Positions 10,045-22,034 are shown, counted from the stretch's first letter. The stretch is 64,000 nt of DNA from Siphonodentalium dalli (GCA_032622095.1 CP136061.1:127918754-127982753); one strand, 5' to 3'. Translations and numbers: made by a program. Notes: generated from the letters alone by a model not told the origin.

Positions 10045-13031
10045 TGAAAGTGTCAATGACACTGTAGCTCAACTTAGGTAGGGGAATAATTTAATGGTCG
10101 ACAGTAAATGGAGGAATAGGAAAAGTGCTAATTGAAATGTCTAAGTAAGACTAGATGTACATGTCAATATCAACATTTATAACAGGTTTCATAATGATCG
10201 GATCAGGGATGTGGTGATTATGGTGTGCCAAAGGATTTATTGATGCAAAGAGTAAATTCTAAAATGGCCAACGGCAGCCATGTTTTTTTCCGAATTACCC
10301 CAAAATGACTTGTTCCCATCTACAGCCTTTACAAATCTCATAATGATCTGATCAAAGATATGACCTGTAGCCTGTGCCAATGGATTCAGTCATGCAAAGA
10401 GTAAAATCCAAGATGGCTGCTGGCGGCCATGTTTTTCGGCTGAACGACCCCAAAATGACTCGTTTCCCATCTACATGTCATTGATAACATAGATGACAAA
10501 TTTCTTGAAGTTCCGACCAAAGCTACGACCTGTAGCCCACACCAAAGGATTTATTCATGCAAAGAGTAAAATCCAATATGGCTGCTGGCGGACATGTTTT
10601 TTAGCCAAACGACCCCAAAATGACTCGTTCCCATCTACATGTTAATATTAACATCCATGATAAATATCATGATGATCAGACAAACAGTACGACCTGTAGC
10701 CCGTGCCAATGGATTGAATTTTGAAATCCAAGATGGCTGCCAGCGGCCATGTTTTTTTGCCGTATGACCCCAAAATGACTCGTTCCCATATACATGTCAA
10801 TATTAATATTCATGACAAATTTCATAAAGGTCAGACCAAAGGTACGACCTGTAACCCGCGCCAAAGGATTTAGTCATTGAAAGAGTAAAATCCAAGATGG
10901 CTGCTGGCGGCCATGTTTTTGTTAACATTGTTAACATCCATGACAAATTTCATGAAGTTCTGATCAAAACTACGACCTGTAGCCTGCCCAAGGATTTAGT
11001 CATGCAAAGAGTAAAATCCAAGATGGCTGCCAGCGGCCATGTTTTTTGGCCGTATGACTCCAAAATGACTCGTTCCCATATACATGTCAATATCAATATT
11101 CATGACAAATTTCATAAAGGTCAGACCAAAGGTACGACCTGTAACCCGCGCCAAAGGATTTAGTCATTGAAAGAGTAAAATCCAAGATGGCTGCTGGCGG
11201 CCATGTTTTTTGGCCGAACAACCCCAAAATCACTCGTTCCCATCTACATGTCATTGTTAACATCCATGACAAATTTCATGAAGTTCTGACCAAAGCTACA
11301 ACCTGTAGCCCGCGCCAAAGAATTTAGTCATGCAAAGAGTAAAATCCAAGATGGCTGCTGGCGGCCATGTTTTTTGGCTGAACGACCTCAAAATCACTCG
11401 TTCCCATCTACATGTCATTGTTAACATCCATGACAAATTTCAGATAATCAGACGAACAGCACGACCTGTAGCCCGCGCCAATGGATTGAATTTTGAAATC
11501 CAAAATGGCCACCAGCGGCCATGTTTTTTGGCCGAATGACCCCAAAATGACTCGTTCCCATATACATGTCAATGTCAACATTCATGACAAAATTCATAAA
11601 CATCAGACCATAGGTACGACCTGTAGCCCGCGCCAAAGGATTTAGTCATGCAAAGAGTAAAATCCATGATGGCTGCTGGCGGCCATGTTTTTTGGCCGAA
11701 CAACCCCAAAATCACTCGTTCCCATCTACATGTCATTGTTAACATCCATGACAAATTTCATGAAGTTCTGATCAAAACTACGACCTGTAGCCTGCGCCAA
11801 AGGATTTAGTCATGCAAAGAGTAAAATCCAAGATGGCTGCCAGCGGCCATGTTTTTTGGCCGTATGACTCCAAAATGACTCGTTCCCATATACATGTCAA
11901 TATCAATATTCATGACAAATTTCATAAAGGTCAGACCAAAGGTACGACCTGTAACCCGTGCCAAAGGATTTAGTCATGCAAAGAGTAAAATCCAAGATGG
12001 TTGCTGGCGGCCATGTTTTTCAGCCGAATGACCCCAAAATCACTCGTTCCCATCTACATGTCATTATTAACATCCATGACAAATTTCATGAAGTTCTGAC
12101 CAAAGCTACAACCTGTAGCCAGCGCCAAAGAATTTAGTCATGCAAAGAGTAAAATCCAAGATGGCTGCTGGCGGCCATGTTTTTTGGCTGAACGACCCCA
12201 AAATCACTCGTTCCCATCTACATGTCAATATTAACATCCATGACAAATTTCATAATGATCAGACGAACAGCACGACCTGTAGCCCGCGCCAATGGATTGA
12301 ATTTTGAAATCCAAAATGGCCACCAGCGGCCATGTTTTTTGGCAGAATGACCCCAAAATGACTCGTTCCCATCTACATGTCAATGTCAACATTCATGACA
12401 AAATTCATAAAGATCAGACCATAGGTACGACCTGTAGCCCGCGCCAAAGGATTTAGTCATGCAAAGAGTAAAATCCATGATGGCTGCTGGCGGCCATGTT
12501 TTTCGGCCGAACAACCCCAAAATCACTCTTTCCCATCTACATGTCATTGTTAACATCCATGACAAATTTCATGAAGTTCTGATCAAAACTACGACCTGTA
12601 GCCTGCGCCAAAGGATTTAGTCATGCAAAGAGTAAAATCCAAGATGGCTGCCAGCGGCCATGTTTTTTGGCTGAACGACCCCAAAATGACTCGTTCCCAT
12701 CTACATGTCAATATTAACATCCATGACAAATTTCATAATGATCAGACGAACAGTACGACCTGTAGCCCGCGCCAATGGATTGAATTTTGAAATCCAAAAT
12801 GGCCACCAGCGGCCATGTTTATTGGCCGAATGACCCCAAAATGACTCGTTCCCATCTACATGTCAATGTCAACATTCATGACAAATTTCATAAAGATCAG
12901 ACCAAAGGTACGACCTGTAGCCCGCGCCAAAGGAAATTGTTGACGGACACGCACACACGAACACACGCACACACGGACGACGGACGCCAAGCCATGGCAA
13001 TAGCTCAAACTTACAAAAGTAAGTTGAGCTA
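10045..13031 (+). mobile_element. Tandem-repeat element, copy 2 (pearl/Helentron-like)
   Basis: This is the same element type as 4378-6463 but in opposite orientation. Read on +, it begins with the hairpin AGTGTCAATGACACT and TAGCTCAACTT. It continues with about seventeen units of 158-169 bp and ends with a CACACG microsatellite, the GCCATGGCAATAGCTCAAAC block and the foldback AACTTACAAAAGTAAGTT. Most units have CAAAGAGTAAAATCCAAGATG; a second type has TTGAATTTTGAAATCCAAAA instead and recurs about every five units. One unit near 10884-11004 is shortened to about 120 bp. Long open frames crossing the array are by-products of the repeat. Confidence 0.75.
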
Positions 13032-13948
13032 AAAAAATGATACATACAATACAAGTTTTCAGATCAACCTATCTGAATGGTAGGCTTGGCGAATTGGGAT
13101 ATGTATGGGTGTATGGGAGACAAAATTCATATATAGTAGGTACGGTAATTTAATTATGCTTAAAGTGACACAACAATCTTCACCAATATACCCCGATTGA
13201 CTGAAGCAATAATATATATATATACGGCGGAATCCCGCAGATAACTATTTTTAGCCACAATTCCAATCCGCGCGATCCGATTGGTCGGCGACCTTTCGTC
13301 ACCAATTTGATACGATTGTTTTTACGACTTGGGAATAATAAATCCACTCTCATTCTCAAGACGAAGTAAATTAATTAAAACCTAGTTAGAACGTATATTT
13401 GAATTAGATTATCGGAGTTTTAACTCGGTGTATGGTGCGTTGAATGGGAATGTTGGGTCGTCACATATGAATTCAACGATTATTGCCTGTAAAACTGGTC
13501 AAAACTCGTTTCGAATAAGTTCGTGTGTTATTGACATTGTAATTGAATATTGTCAACAGCGGGAATTCTCAGTCTGATGACCAAGGAGCCGAGTGACTCG
13601 GGTCTCAATGGGACCTGTTGGAGAACCAATCGTTCAAACACGCAGATTAAAAAAAAACAGTGTGGGTAGATAGCGTCAGACTAATGTACATGTAGCAAGT
13701 GCAGTTTGACACTGAAATTTACTAAGCTATATATGCATGTATGGCTTTGGATTGGACTGGCTGCATTAGGCCTACACTGACTACATACAGGCCCTGCAGA
13801 TTCAAATTCAACAAGTCTCAACAGTGACCCGTATAGTATTATAATGACTAATTTCAAAATGTGTGGCCCAATATTAGATATATTTTGTTGTTGGGGGAAG
13901 TGTAGATCATGCCATGAATGATATCTACTCTGGGTAATATGATTATGA
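13032..13948. other. Non-coding stretch
   Basis: No gene is supported. The segment 13225-13560 is less AT-rich and contains GATTGGTCGGCG, similar in flavour to 775-800, but no exon follows. Positions 13895-13930 contain GATCATGCCATGAATGATAT and CTACTCTG, matching the outer end of the inverted-repeat element at 27985-29930. The next element appears to have inserted into a copy of that family. Confidence 0.4.
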
Positions 13949-15217
13949 GAGGCCACATTCACATTTATATTGAATTGCGCTTAAGTGCAATTGAATGCGC
14001 TTAAGCAAAATTTATTGCACTTAAGGACAAACGATTGTGCATAAGTGCGATAAAATATTGTGTTTAAGTACAAATAGGGCATTCATGCTTAAGCATTATG
14101 AGTTGCACTTAAGCATGATTAATTGCGCTCAAGTGCAATTAATTGTAACTACTATCTAACCTACCCATAAAATATTAATTGTCATAACCTGGAGTATCGC
14201 CTAGCATCACAAGAAGAGCACGTGCTAATTTTAACCTTTTTAAATAAGCCTAGTACAGTTACCTCTAACTGTATGTGTGCAACAATCAAAGATAATCTAT
14301 AATGTCATATAATTATCAGCATCCCTTATATCCAAAAAATGGATGTCTCCTCTAGTATGTTTTAATATAATTTTTTTAAAGAATTTTTGCACAGATTTGG
14401 GCCATAGCTATGGTCATATGGCAATAATGTGGTGTCACTGTATGAGGGTTTGCTCACTTCATATGGTGTACTTAAATCGGGTGAAAAACTCTAAATATTG
14501 TCATATTATCAGCATCCCTGTCCCAAAAATATGTGTTTCATTCCGGGAGCTTTGGTGTCTCACTCCTCGAGCTCTGGTAGTTTTATTAAATTAGCGTCTA
14601 TTGCACAGATCTATAGTATGTCCATGTCATAATTTCATAAACTGTAGCGCGAATATGGTGTCACTGAGGACCTGCTTCCCTCATATTATATGGTGCACAT
14701 GTATACCGGTATATACTCGAAAATCAAAGTTGCACCAACTAATACAGAAGTCAATGCTATCACGAATTGCCTGAACTAAAACAGAAGGTAATGCTATCGC
14801 GAGTCTACCATATCAATAAAGAACTTAGACTTGCTCCCTGCCCATCCAAACTAATGAAAACAAGAGGTGATATGTCAGTAAGAACTAAGGTTGAGTTATG
14901 GATAAACCTATTTATTCACCAGGGGTGTTTTATATAATAGTTACATATAACAATGAAATGCGCTTAAGATTAGCCAATTGATTGCGCACAGCAAGATTGA
15001 TTGCGCTTAAGCACAAATAATTATGTTTTCAAGAACAAATTACTATGCTTAAGCGCAATCGACTGCACTTAAGATCAATGATTGCGCTTAAGAACAATGA
15101 TAAGTTCAAGTAATTCTGCTTAAGTGTAATTATTTGTGCTTAAGTACAATTAATTGCGCTCAAGTGCAATTAATTGCGCTTAAGCGCACTTCATTACTAA
15201 ATGGCAATTTGGCCTCC
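13949..15217. mobile_element. Element built from AAGCGCAAT palindromic words, copy A
   Basis: The ends GAGGCCACATTCACATTTA and AAATGGCAATTTGGCCTCCC are inverted versions of one another. Just inside both ends (about 13975-14155 and 14955-15195) lie dense arrays of short self-complementary words such as TTGCGCTTAAGCGCAA, AAGTGCAATTAATTGCGC and variants. The middle (14200-14950) is ordinary AT-rich DNA with no recognisable coding region. The target is probably the family seen at 27985, because sequence resembling its CTACTCTGGCTAATGCC end resumes on the right. I do not recognise the transposon superfamily. Confidence 0.6.
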
Positions 15218-15720
15218 CAGAGGCTAATGCCCGTAGAAATCATATTGTACCAGTGAAAAACCTGGGAACTTTTTGAGGTTTAGATAGGGAACCTTATAAA
15301 GCTGAAAAAATAACACGGGAATATATTTCTTTGTTAATACCTGTCGCTTAACAGTTTATTCATAAGTAGGCGAAAGTGCCAGCTCGAGATGACATTATTT
15401 AACAGACTTGATGGGTGAGTTTGCTATGCGCACTTACAATCATGGAATTTCCCCCATACTTTGAAGTTGATTATCGAGGAACAATTATAAACAAAGAAAT
15501 ATGTTCCCTGCCTTGTTTGTTCAATGTTATAAAGTTCCCTATCAAAACATAAAAAAGTTCCCAAGTTTTGTACTGATGGAATAAGATCTCTACAGGCGCT
15601 AAGCAGAGTAAAGATTCATGGCATGATCTAGGGGAGGGGGTTTCTTCAATTTCAACTAGATACATGTAGCTCCAGGCTGTTGACCCAACATTCAACAATA
15701 ATTTAAACAAGGACTAAATC
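15218..15720. repeat. Inverted pair of AACCTGGGAACTTTTT-type repeats
   Basis: The segment 15225-15350 (ATTGTACCAGTGAAAAACC, GGGAACTTTTT, GGGAATATATTTCTTT) recurs in inverse orientation at 15480-15650. The same inverted pair bounds the element at 27985-29930, so this is a shorter member of that family, interrupted on its left by the AAGCGCAAT element. Confidence 0.65.
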
Positions 15721-16390
15721 ATGCCAGAAGCTGGGGTTTGTCCCACAAAAATATTCATGATTGCCAATTACTCAATTAATAAATTCAATTGCAAGTCTAT
15801 CACAGCTAGTGACAGTCAATTGTGATATTCAGTTATTGACAGACTTTTTAATTATATTAAATTTAATTCATTAGTGAAAATTCATACATGTGTTAAGTAC
15901 CTTATTAATAAATCATTTAAAATAAGTTTTCTTAAATATATCTCTTCATGATATTGATGATGTCCCTCCCTCCCATGGCGGACCCCAGACTCCTATTCTG
16001 AATACTAATAACAAATAGGTGATTTTTCTGTGTACCAGCAGGTACCAGATAAGAAAATATGGATAGTGACAATGGAGTGAAATCTCCTGGAACTGTATGA
16101 TATATCTTACTGAGAATAATTGTCATTGAGCATCAAATTGATTATTTTTTTGTCAAAATGACATATTTTGATATAATTCAGTCTCATACTTCTTGATGAG
16201 CTGGAGTTATGGACAATACTTCAGCAGCAAAAATGTAATTATTTTCATATTTATAATACATGTAGTGTGAAATAACCATGGCTTCTATCCTATATTTTTT
16301 GTATCCGGTACTCATGATTCACCTCTGTTATTCATGATTTATGGCAGGTGCTAGTACATGTATACCATCAGTAGTCAGAGTAATCAAAAC
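15721..16390. other. Non-coding stretch
   Basis: The sequence is AT-rich with no supported exon, RNA gene or complete element. Open frames here are under 65 residues and resemble nothing known. Confidence 0.4.
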
Positions 16391-16768
16391 TACAGTAATG
16401 CCCTAATTAATCGACTCCATAACCACAGCAGAATTATGGGTAACTTTTCAGGATTTAGTCGGAAATATGGCTTGTTGCCATTCATCGGAAATCTCTCCCA
16501 AATAATAATGAAGTGGCAGTGTCTCAGAAACAGAACATTAATTTGATTTGGCCTTACTAAACTCAGCAGAACCACCACCATCATAGTACAGTAATGCCCT
16601 AAATAATTGACTCCTTATCCACAGCAGAATTATGGGTAACTTTTCAGCATTTAGTCGAAAATATGGCTTTCCGATGAATGGCAACAAGCCATATTTCCAA
16701 CTAAATCCTGAAAAGTTACCCATAATTCTGCTGTGGTTAAGCAGTCGATTAATTAGGGCATTACTGTA
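16391..16768. mobile_element. TA-flanked palindromic MITE cluster (CAGTAATGCCC family)
   Basis: A left half begins TACAGTAATGCCC at 16391 and a second copy runs from 16589 to 16766, ending GGGCATTACTG before TA. The repeat carries CACAGCAGAATTATGGGTAA and GGATTTAGTCGGAAATATGG words that form long arms. A TA duplication with CAGT...ACTG ends is typical of Tc1/mariner-pogo type MITEs. Outer ends share ATTAAT while the inner start has AAATAA, so one copy probably inserted into another. Confidence 0.75.
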
Positions 16769-16862
16769 TGTGGTTCATTTATGAGACAAAATACCAAACC
16801 TGGAGGGTCGGAACTAAAACTAATTACAACAAAAAATGTCTATTTGGAATAAAATCAATTAA

Positions 16863-17153
16863 CCCTTTCATTATGGGAGCAGCATTCACCCTTCCATGAT
16901 TGGAGCATTGGAAATATTGCAAAAAAAACATGTGCTAATGCATTCTCTTATATATGGTAGTTTCCAGTAGGGATCCTAGAATATGTAAGAGAATACATTA
17001 CATTGGCCTAACAATATTTACCTTGACCTTGTAAGCCAGTGCATTCTCTTATATATGTGAGGCTACCGGTACCTAGTATGGTATCTGCAAATATAAGGGA
17101 ATGCACTGGCACATGATTCATTGCTCCACCAGCGCAGTTCCCATCAAGAAATG
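16863..17153. mobile_element. piggyBac-type MITE with two hairpins, decayed right end
   Basis: TTAA (16859-16862) followed by CCCTTTCATTATGGGAGC marks the left end. The right end near 17150 is decayed (AAATGGTTAT). Two AATGCATTCTCTTATATATG foldbacks lie inside. The layout matches 56701-56943 and 61581-61822. Confidence 0.65.
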
Positions 17154-17265
17154 GTTATATTATATATTCGAGTCTCCCAAGTCCTTCCAACTGCATGTTT
17201 TGTAGATTTTATTTTCCTGCTTTACAGAAGAAATTTAATCATTTACAAATTTCCGGATTCACTAA

Positions 17266-17496
17266 AGATGGATTATCTCTTCCTCTAACATGTGTTGTAT
17301 AGTTTACTGGTTATAAAATAATAAAAATAAGCCGGAGATACCATTAAAATACTGGAAATTGATTGTATACTATTATAATACTAATTGATAGAAGTGTTTC
17401 CAGGCAAGGGTCTTCGATTAATATTTATTATGTTATACACAGGAAACTATAAAATAATTGTTACAGAAAGAGATAATTATTAATCCATCTGTAAGA
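17266..17496. mobile_element. AGATGGATTATC-family element, diverged
   Basis: The start AAAGATGGATTATCTCT, the internal TTGATAGAAGTGTTTCCAGG block and the end AAAGAGATAATTATTAATCC follow the order of the intact copy at 38459-38978 but with large deletions. The ends are no longer exact. Confidence 0.55.
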
Positions 17497-17799
17497 GTAA
17501 GGATTTTTCAAGTTGTGTGTTTTCAAGAATGGGAGTGTATCACACTGAGCCAAATTCAATATATGATGGTCAGATATTTCAAAAACTAGAAAAAAAATTA
17601 ACAGCCTTTTCATTGTTTTAGTAATTTTCTGACTACAATGTAGATTGTGTACAAAACATGATTTCTTTATTAGTCTATGATGAAGACAAAACTATTTTTG
17701 AACAAATTGTGTGTTAGACTTACAAACTGAAGGGATTTCCAAACACCTTGCGATGCTAACTTTTTACAATTTAAAGTGTTCTAAGAGGAAAGTTCAAAT

Positions 17800-18165
17800 A
17801 ATTTTGCACATTTCATGACTGGAGCTTCCTGAAATTTTGCAAAAACACTATACCAATGCATTCTCTTATATATGCCAGTCTCCCATAGGCAGACTCACAT
17901 ATTTAAGAGAATTTATTGACCTAACAACATTTATCTTGACTATGCAAGCCAGTGCATTCTTTTATATATACAAGGTGCCATATGGGAGACCATTATTTAT
18001 GATTAATCCTTCCATAACTGGAGCTTCATGAATTTTTTTGAAAACCTGTGCCAATGCATTCTCTTATATATGCGAGTCTCCCATAGGATGCCTTGCATAT
18101 ATAAGAGAATGCATTAAGCTAACAATACTTGTATTGAACTTCTAAGCCAGTGCACTCTCTACTGA
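17800..18165. repeat. Cluster of TGCATTCTCTTATATATG hairpins
   Basis: Two or three foldbacks with arms like AATGCATTCTCTTATATATG lie at 17850-17925, 17945-17990 and 18047-18115, with a GGAGCTTC(C/A)TGAA word before two of them. This is a decayed tandem of the piggyBac-type MITE interior seen at 61581-61822. Confidence 0.6.
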
Positions 18166-18770
18166 TTGTTTTTTTCTATTTATGCCCCAACATTTGTTAA
18201 ACAGACAAAAAATGTCATTTTTGGAAAAGTATCATGACTGAAGGATTAATCTCAGTCATAAGTTAATTTTATTCACCAAAACACCAAAAAAAATGCCATG
18301 AGAAAAGCAGGGTATATGGATTTAAATTATTTCAATTTGCTCTGGGGGTGTGGGGGGGGGGTGTTAATATATATTCAGACATGTATGTAACTTTTTTACC
18401 TTTGACCATTTCTGCAATTCACCGAGCCCCGCAACCAATTTCTTTCCCTATTTACAACTGTTTTCCCCAAGCATTTTTCAACACCCCTCCCCATCTGTCT
18501 GTCTGAATATATATGTGGAGATTCTATGAGGAAAAATACTATTTTTTTCCTCACAGAAACCCCACTGTGAAAATATTTCAGTGAATTTTGTGTTAACTAA
18601 AGCTATTGTTCTTGTTTAATATTACAGTTTTCACCACTTTTACATGAAATATTAAAGGGACCAATGCACTCGCAGTGCGGCAGTGGGTAAAATGTGCAAA
18701 TATATTCGATAAAAACATCACCTATTAGAAGAACATGGAGAAATAGATCAACTTTGCTCGATTGGCTTAA

Positions 18771-19110
18771 AGATGGATCATTTCTTCCTAAATTGTTTTC
18801 TATAATTTCTAGGGTATAAAATAATAATGATAAGTCAAGTTGTCAAAGACACCAGTCCAGAAATGCTTCTATCATTTAATATTACAACTGATTGATAATC
18901 AGTTGGGACAATTTTTTTTTACTATTTTCCTGCTTGCTATGCTCCGAACATTTCCTCAAGCAGTAAAATGTCACAAATTATTTGTAGGTATACTAGTATA
19001 TACCAGAAAATTCAAAATAGAATGAACAGTAATTGATAGAAGCATTTCCGGACATTATTTTATACCCAGGAAAATATATTAAACTTGTAATAAGAATATA
19101 TAGACCATCT
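18771..19110. mobile_element. AGATGGATTATC-family TTAA element, short copy
   Basis: TTAA at 18767-18770 and 19111-19114 flanks a 340-bp element starting AGATGGATCATTTCTTCC and ending ATATATAGACCATCT. The interior has GTATAAAATAATAATG and TTGATAGAAGCATTTCCGG blocks in the family order. Confidence 0.7.
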
Positions 19111-19114
19111 TTAA

Positions 19115-19790
19115 ACTGTAATCAAAATATGAAACAGAGATTATTCCTTAAGAAATAATTTCAAGAGAGGGCACTGATTTTCTAACCTTTCAACTCAATC
19201 AACCTATATAATTAGGAGGCACAAGTTTGAAGTCAGAATCACTGAGTGCATTCTATTTACAACCGAAGGGGTTCAGAAACTTTTTTTTTAAACTCAATAT
19301 ACATGTGATTGGTATATACACATGTATGTACTGATAACCTATTTTAGTATGAAATTTTCTCCAGTCTTCATATACGCTATTACCATACGCTTGTGTATGT
19401 ATGCATTTTGTTATGAGAGGCCAAAAGTAACAATTATCGGTGAATCACTCATCCATAGAGAAACCAGGTTCATTTTAACTTCAGACTGTCAGGGAGGTGG
19501 CGACGATGTCACAGTGGGGTTGTCTCCCCCCCCCCCCATAAATGTTTCCTTCCAAGTGGCCAGTTTCATACCGGTATAATCTGGATGAATCGTATCATTT
19601 AGTATAAGGTATATTGCAGTCTGATAGATATCCAGACTCGTAAGAAAGAAATGAAACACGGTCTAATTTTATTTAGACTGGGTCTATTGATATGTTTTTT
19701 TTTAAATAACGTGAACTTTGTTGTCACAATTTGGGATTTAAAAAAAAAAAAATGTGTCTAATTGGTGCGTTGTCATCAGATAACTTAATA
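19115..19790. other. Non-coding stretch
   Basis: The sequence is AT-rich with a poly-C run near 19530 and no supported gene. The frame at 19322-19579 is open but has no recognisable features. Confidence 0.35.
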
Positions 19791-20003
19791 CAGTAATGCC
19801 CAAAGTAATTGACCACTTAACCACAGCAGAATTATGGGTAATTTTTCAGGATTTAGTTGGAAATATGGCTTGTTGCCATTCATCGGAAAGCTCTCGATGA
19901 GAGCTTTCCAACTAATAGCAACAAGCCATATTTCCAACTAAATCCTGAATTATTTTCCATAATCCTGGTGTGGTTAAGGGGTCAATTACTTTGGGTATTA
20001 CTG
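19791..20003. mobile_element. Palindromic MITE (CAGTAATGCCC family), full copy
   Basis: TA-CAGTAATGCCC at 19789 and GGTATTACTG-TA at 20005 bound a 213-bp foldback with arms of about 100 bp and a centre at AAGCTCTCGATGAGAGCTTTC. Confidence 0.85.
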
Positions 20004-20150
20004 TATGTTCTTTTTCAAAGTATTTTTTCAAAAGCAACGCATGACAGTTGTGGGAAACGACAAAACATGTGGTGAGAAATGGCCAAATATATGGTGCGAA
20101 ACAACCAAACACGTGGGGCAAAGTGTACGAAACAACAATAGTACACATAT

Positions 20151-20563
20151 GGGAGGCAAAATTCACATTTAATTGCTAATCACGCTTAAGTGTAATTCAT
20201 TATGCTTAAGCATAAATTTAAGCATAATGCGCAATGCCTAAGTGTAATTTAGATTTCCATTATACCATACTTAAGCGTATTACATTATGCTTATGCGTAA
20301 TTCATTTACGATCACACATAATGCATTTACGCTAAAGTAAAGAGTAATAGAATTGGAAAAACTCCCCTGAAGCTGAAATTGATGCAGTCAATTACGATGC
20401 TAGTAATCTTACCATCCGCCCAGAACATTAAACCTTTCTAAGTTAGATACATGTAGGCCTACCATTACATATAACGTTGCAAGGCAATACAAACCAAGTA
20501 TGCTTAAGCGTAATGGAGTTACGCTTAAGCGTAATCAGCCATTAAATGTTAGATTAATCTCCC
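20151..20563. mobile_element. AAGCGTAAT palindromic-word element, copy B
   Basis: The left end GGGAGGCAAAATTCACATTTA and the right end ATTAAATGTTAGATTAATCTCCC form imperfect inverted repeats, flanked by ATAT on both sides. The interior carries TACGCTTAAGCGTAAT words, the same architecture as 13949-15217 but with GCGTAA instead of GCGCAA as the dominant word. Confidence 0.65.
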
Positions 20564-20700
20564 ATATAGTACTTAATATATGCAATGATAATGTTGTTGT
20601 TTGAGCCATCCAAAATTATTTTGGAGTACCGGTATAAATATAAGCAGCAAGCGAAATAATTGAAAAATAATTTATTATATATGATAAACAAGCATAATTT

Positions 20701-21738
20701 TTAAATATTTAAGCAATAGCTCCTTGTTAGCATTGTTGAAAACACTCCATACTGTTGTTCCCCTCGCAGAGCAGATAGAAAACCGTCAATATCACCGACA
20801 TCAACAACCGACTGTTCCAGGTATTTCAATTCCACAGTTGTTTTAACAAAGAAGGAGTGTTCGTATTGTGAGCTGCTGGTACGCAGAAGTTGGAACGATT
20901 CTGTGTTGTTACACACCTCCTTCTCCACCGGATTTTGACTGACACAGTCCTAAAATTTTGTTGGCTGTATTTCCCTTGTGTCTTTCTTCTCGTGTTCTAG
21001 ATAATCAGGCTTTAGGCAGGGCTGAAACCAACCCCTTGACTATTTTGTAGTATTGAACCAGTCACTGTTCTTTCCTTCATTCTTCGAGGGGTGGTAGCTT
21101 TACCTCAAACAGCATGCCTGTGACTGATCCATCATCTCGTCTGTATTTGTTCTTTTCTGTATTTGTTCTTTAAGTCAACATGACCGCTTTCGCAGATTGC
21201 TGCTTCCAGCAAGGAAGAATACGCACTACGTTCATGACTGAACTAAAGTTGCACATACTTCCGAGTGTGACTTGATGTGGTATTGAAAACAACAGGTATT
21301 AACTATTTATCTGGCAGGTATAGATGTTGGTGTATTTATTTTTGAATTTTATATTCAATATTGATATTTCGAATCTGACAAATTAATATGTAGGTCAAGT
21401 GATGTAATTCCAGAACAAAAATATCAAAAATATATTTATTGCAAAATTTTATAATTTACAAAGCGGACCCACCAGATAAATACCTGCTGTTTCTTATAGT
21501 ACCACATCAAGTCACACTCAGAAGACTGAGAAGTATGCAGGTATGTGCAACTCCATAACTTTCAGAATTTTGCTCCGCAGATTTGCATGGAAATCCACTG
21601 TGACATTCACTTCCCAAAATCCATGGCGGAAGACACCCCATTCGCTGCTCTTTCCAATTTTTCGGCATCTTCGCGCTGACGAAAACGTCTTATTTGATCG
21701 CATTTTGCCAATTTAAGCTCAATATATATCGTCTTTTT
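20701..21738 (-). pseudogene. Unrecognised three-exon gene fragment, frame broken
   Basis: Three minus-strand exons with consistent splice phases are visible. Exon a (21738-21611) reads KKTIYIELKLAKCDQIRRFR through to SSAMDFG and ends at a GTGAAT donor after two bases of a codon. Exon b (21237-21104) follows a TTCAG acceptor and reads HERSAYSSLLEAAICESGHV, then a basic stretch, and ends at GAG|GTAAAG. Exon c (20949-20701) follows TTTTAG, reads DCVSQNPVEKEVCNN onward and stops with TAA; an AATAAA signal lies about 30 bp beyond. Exon b has 134 bases; removing one copy of a 16-bp tandem duplication (21141-21156 and 21157-21172) leaves 118, which restores the phase. As written, the frame stops soon after the duplication. 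I do not recognise the family. It could be a pseudogene, an allele with a fresh lesion or an assembly error. Confidence 0.5.
21250..21550. mobile_element. Inverted-repeat insertion in the unknown gene's intron
   Basis: GTTGCACATACTTCCGAGTG plus TGACTTGATGTGGTA at 21250-21285 recurs inverted at about 21500-21548 (CACATCAAGTCACACTC through GTATGTGCAAC). It encloses about 215 bp of AT-rich sequence and lies wholly in the intron between exons a and b. Confidence 0.6.
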
Positions 21739-22034
21739 CTAACGATATCCTGAAACCATGCTTGCTGTCACTGATAAAACACAGGCAATGAGGTATACCC
21801 CCAATCTATTTATAGCAATCAGGGGAGATAAATCATGCATGCAGTTTGCAGTTCTAAGCGTTAGGAACAGGCAGTTAACAGCTGATTTCAACAACAACAA
21901 CATGGTGGCGATTATTTTTGAGTCACTTTAAGTGTAATTTATTAGGCTTAAGTGTAATTTAATTACACTTAAGCATTATTAGCTCACTTACAACTCTGTT
22001 ATGCTTTAAGTTGAGCAGTAATTGGTTTTCAGTT

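Noticed and set aside
10897-11163. Open frames with KSKMAASGHVFWPYDSKMTR across the arrays
   Set aside because: The 163-bp monomer happens to stay open over one or two units; no start, splice or codon pattern supports a gene.
4378-13031. A single autonomous 8.65-kb transposon with terminal inverted repeats
   Set aside because: The outer foldback blocks are each the normal end of one tandem-repeat element, each of which also has its own inner end, so two copies explain the symmetry better.
16358-16546. Recurring small proteins with NHSRIMGNFSGFSRKYGLLP at many places
   Set aside because: They are translations of the arm of the CAGTAATGCCC MITE and occur in either strand because the element is palindromic; no coding function.
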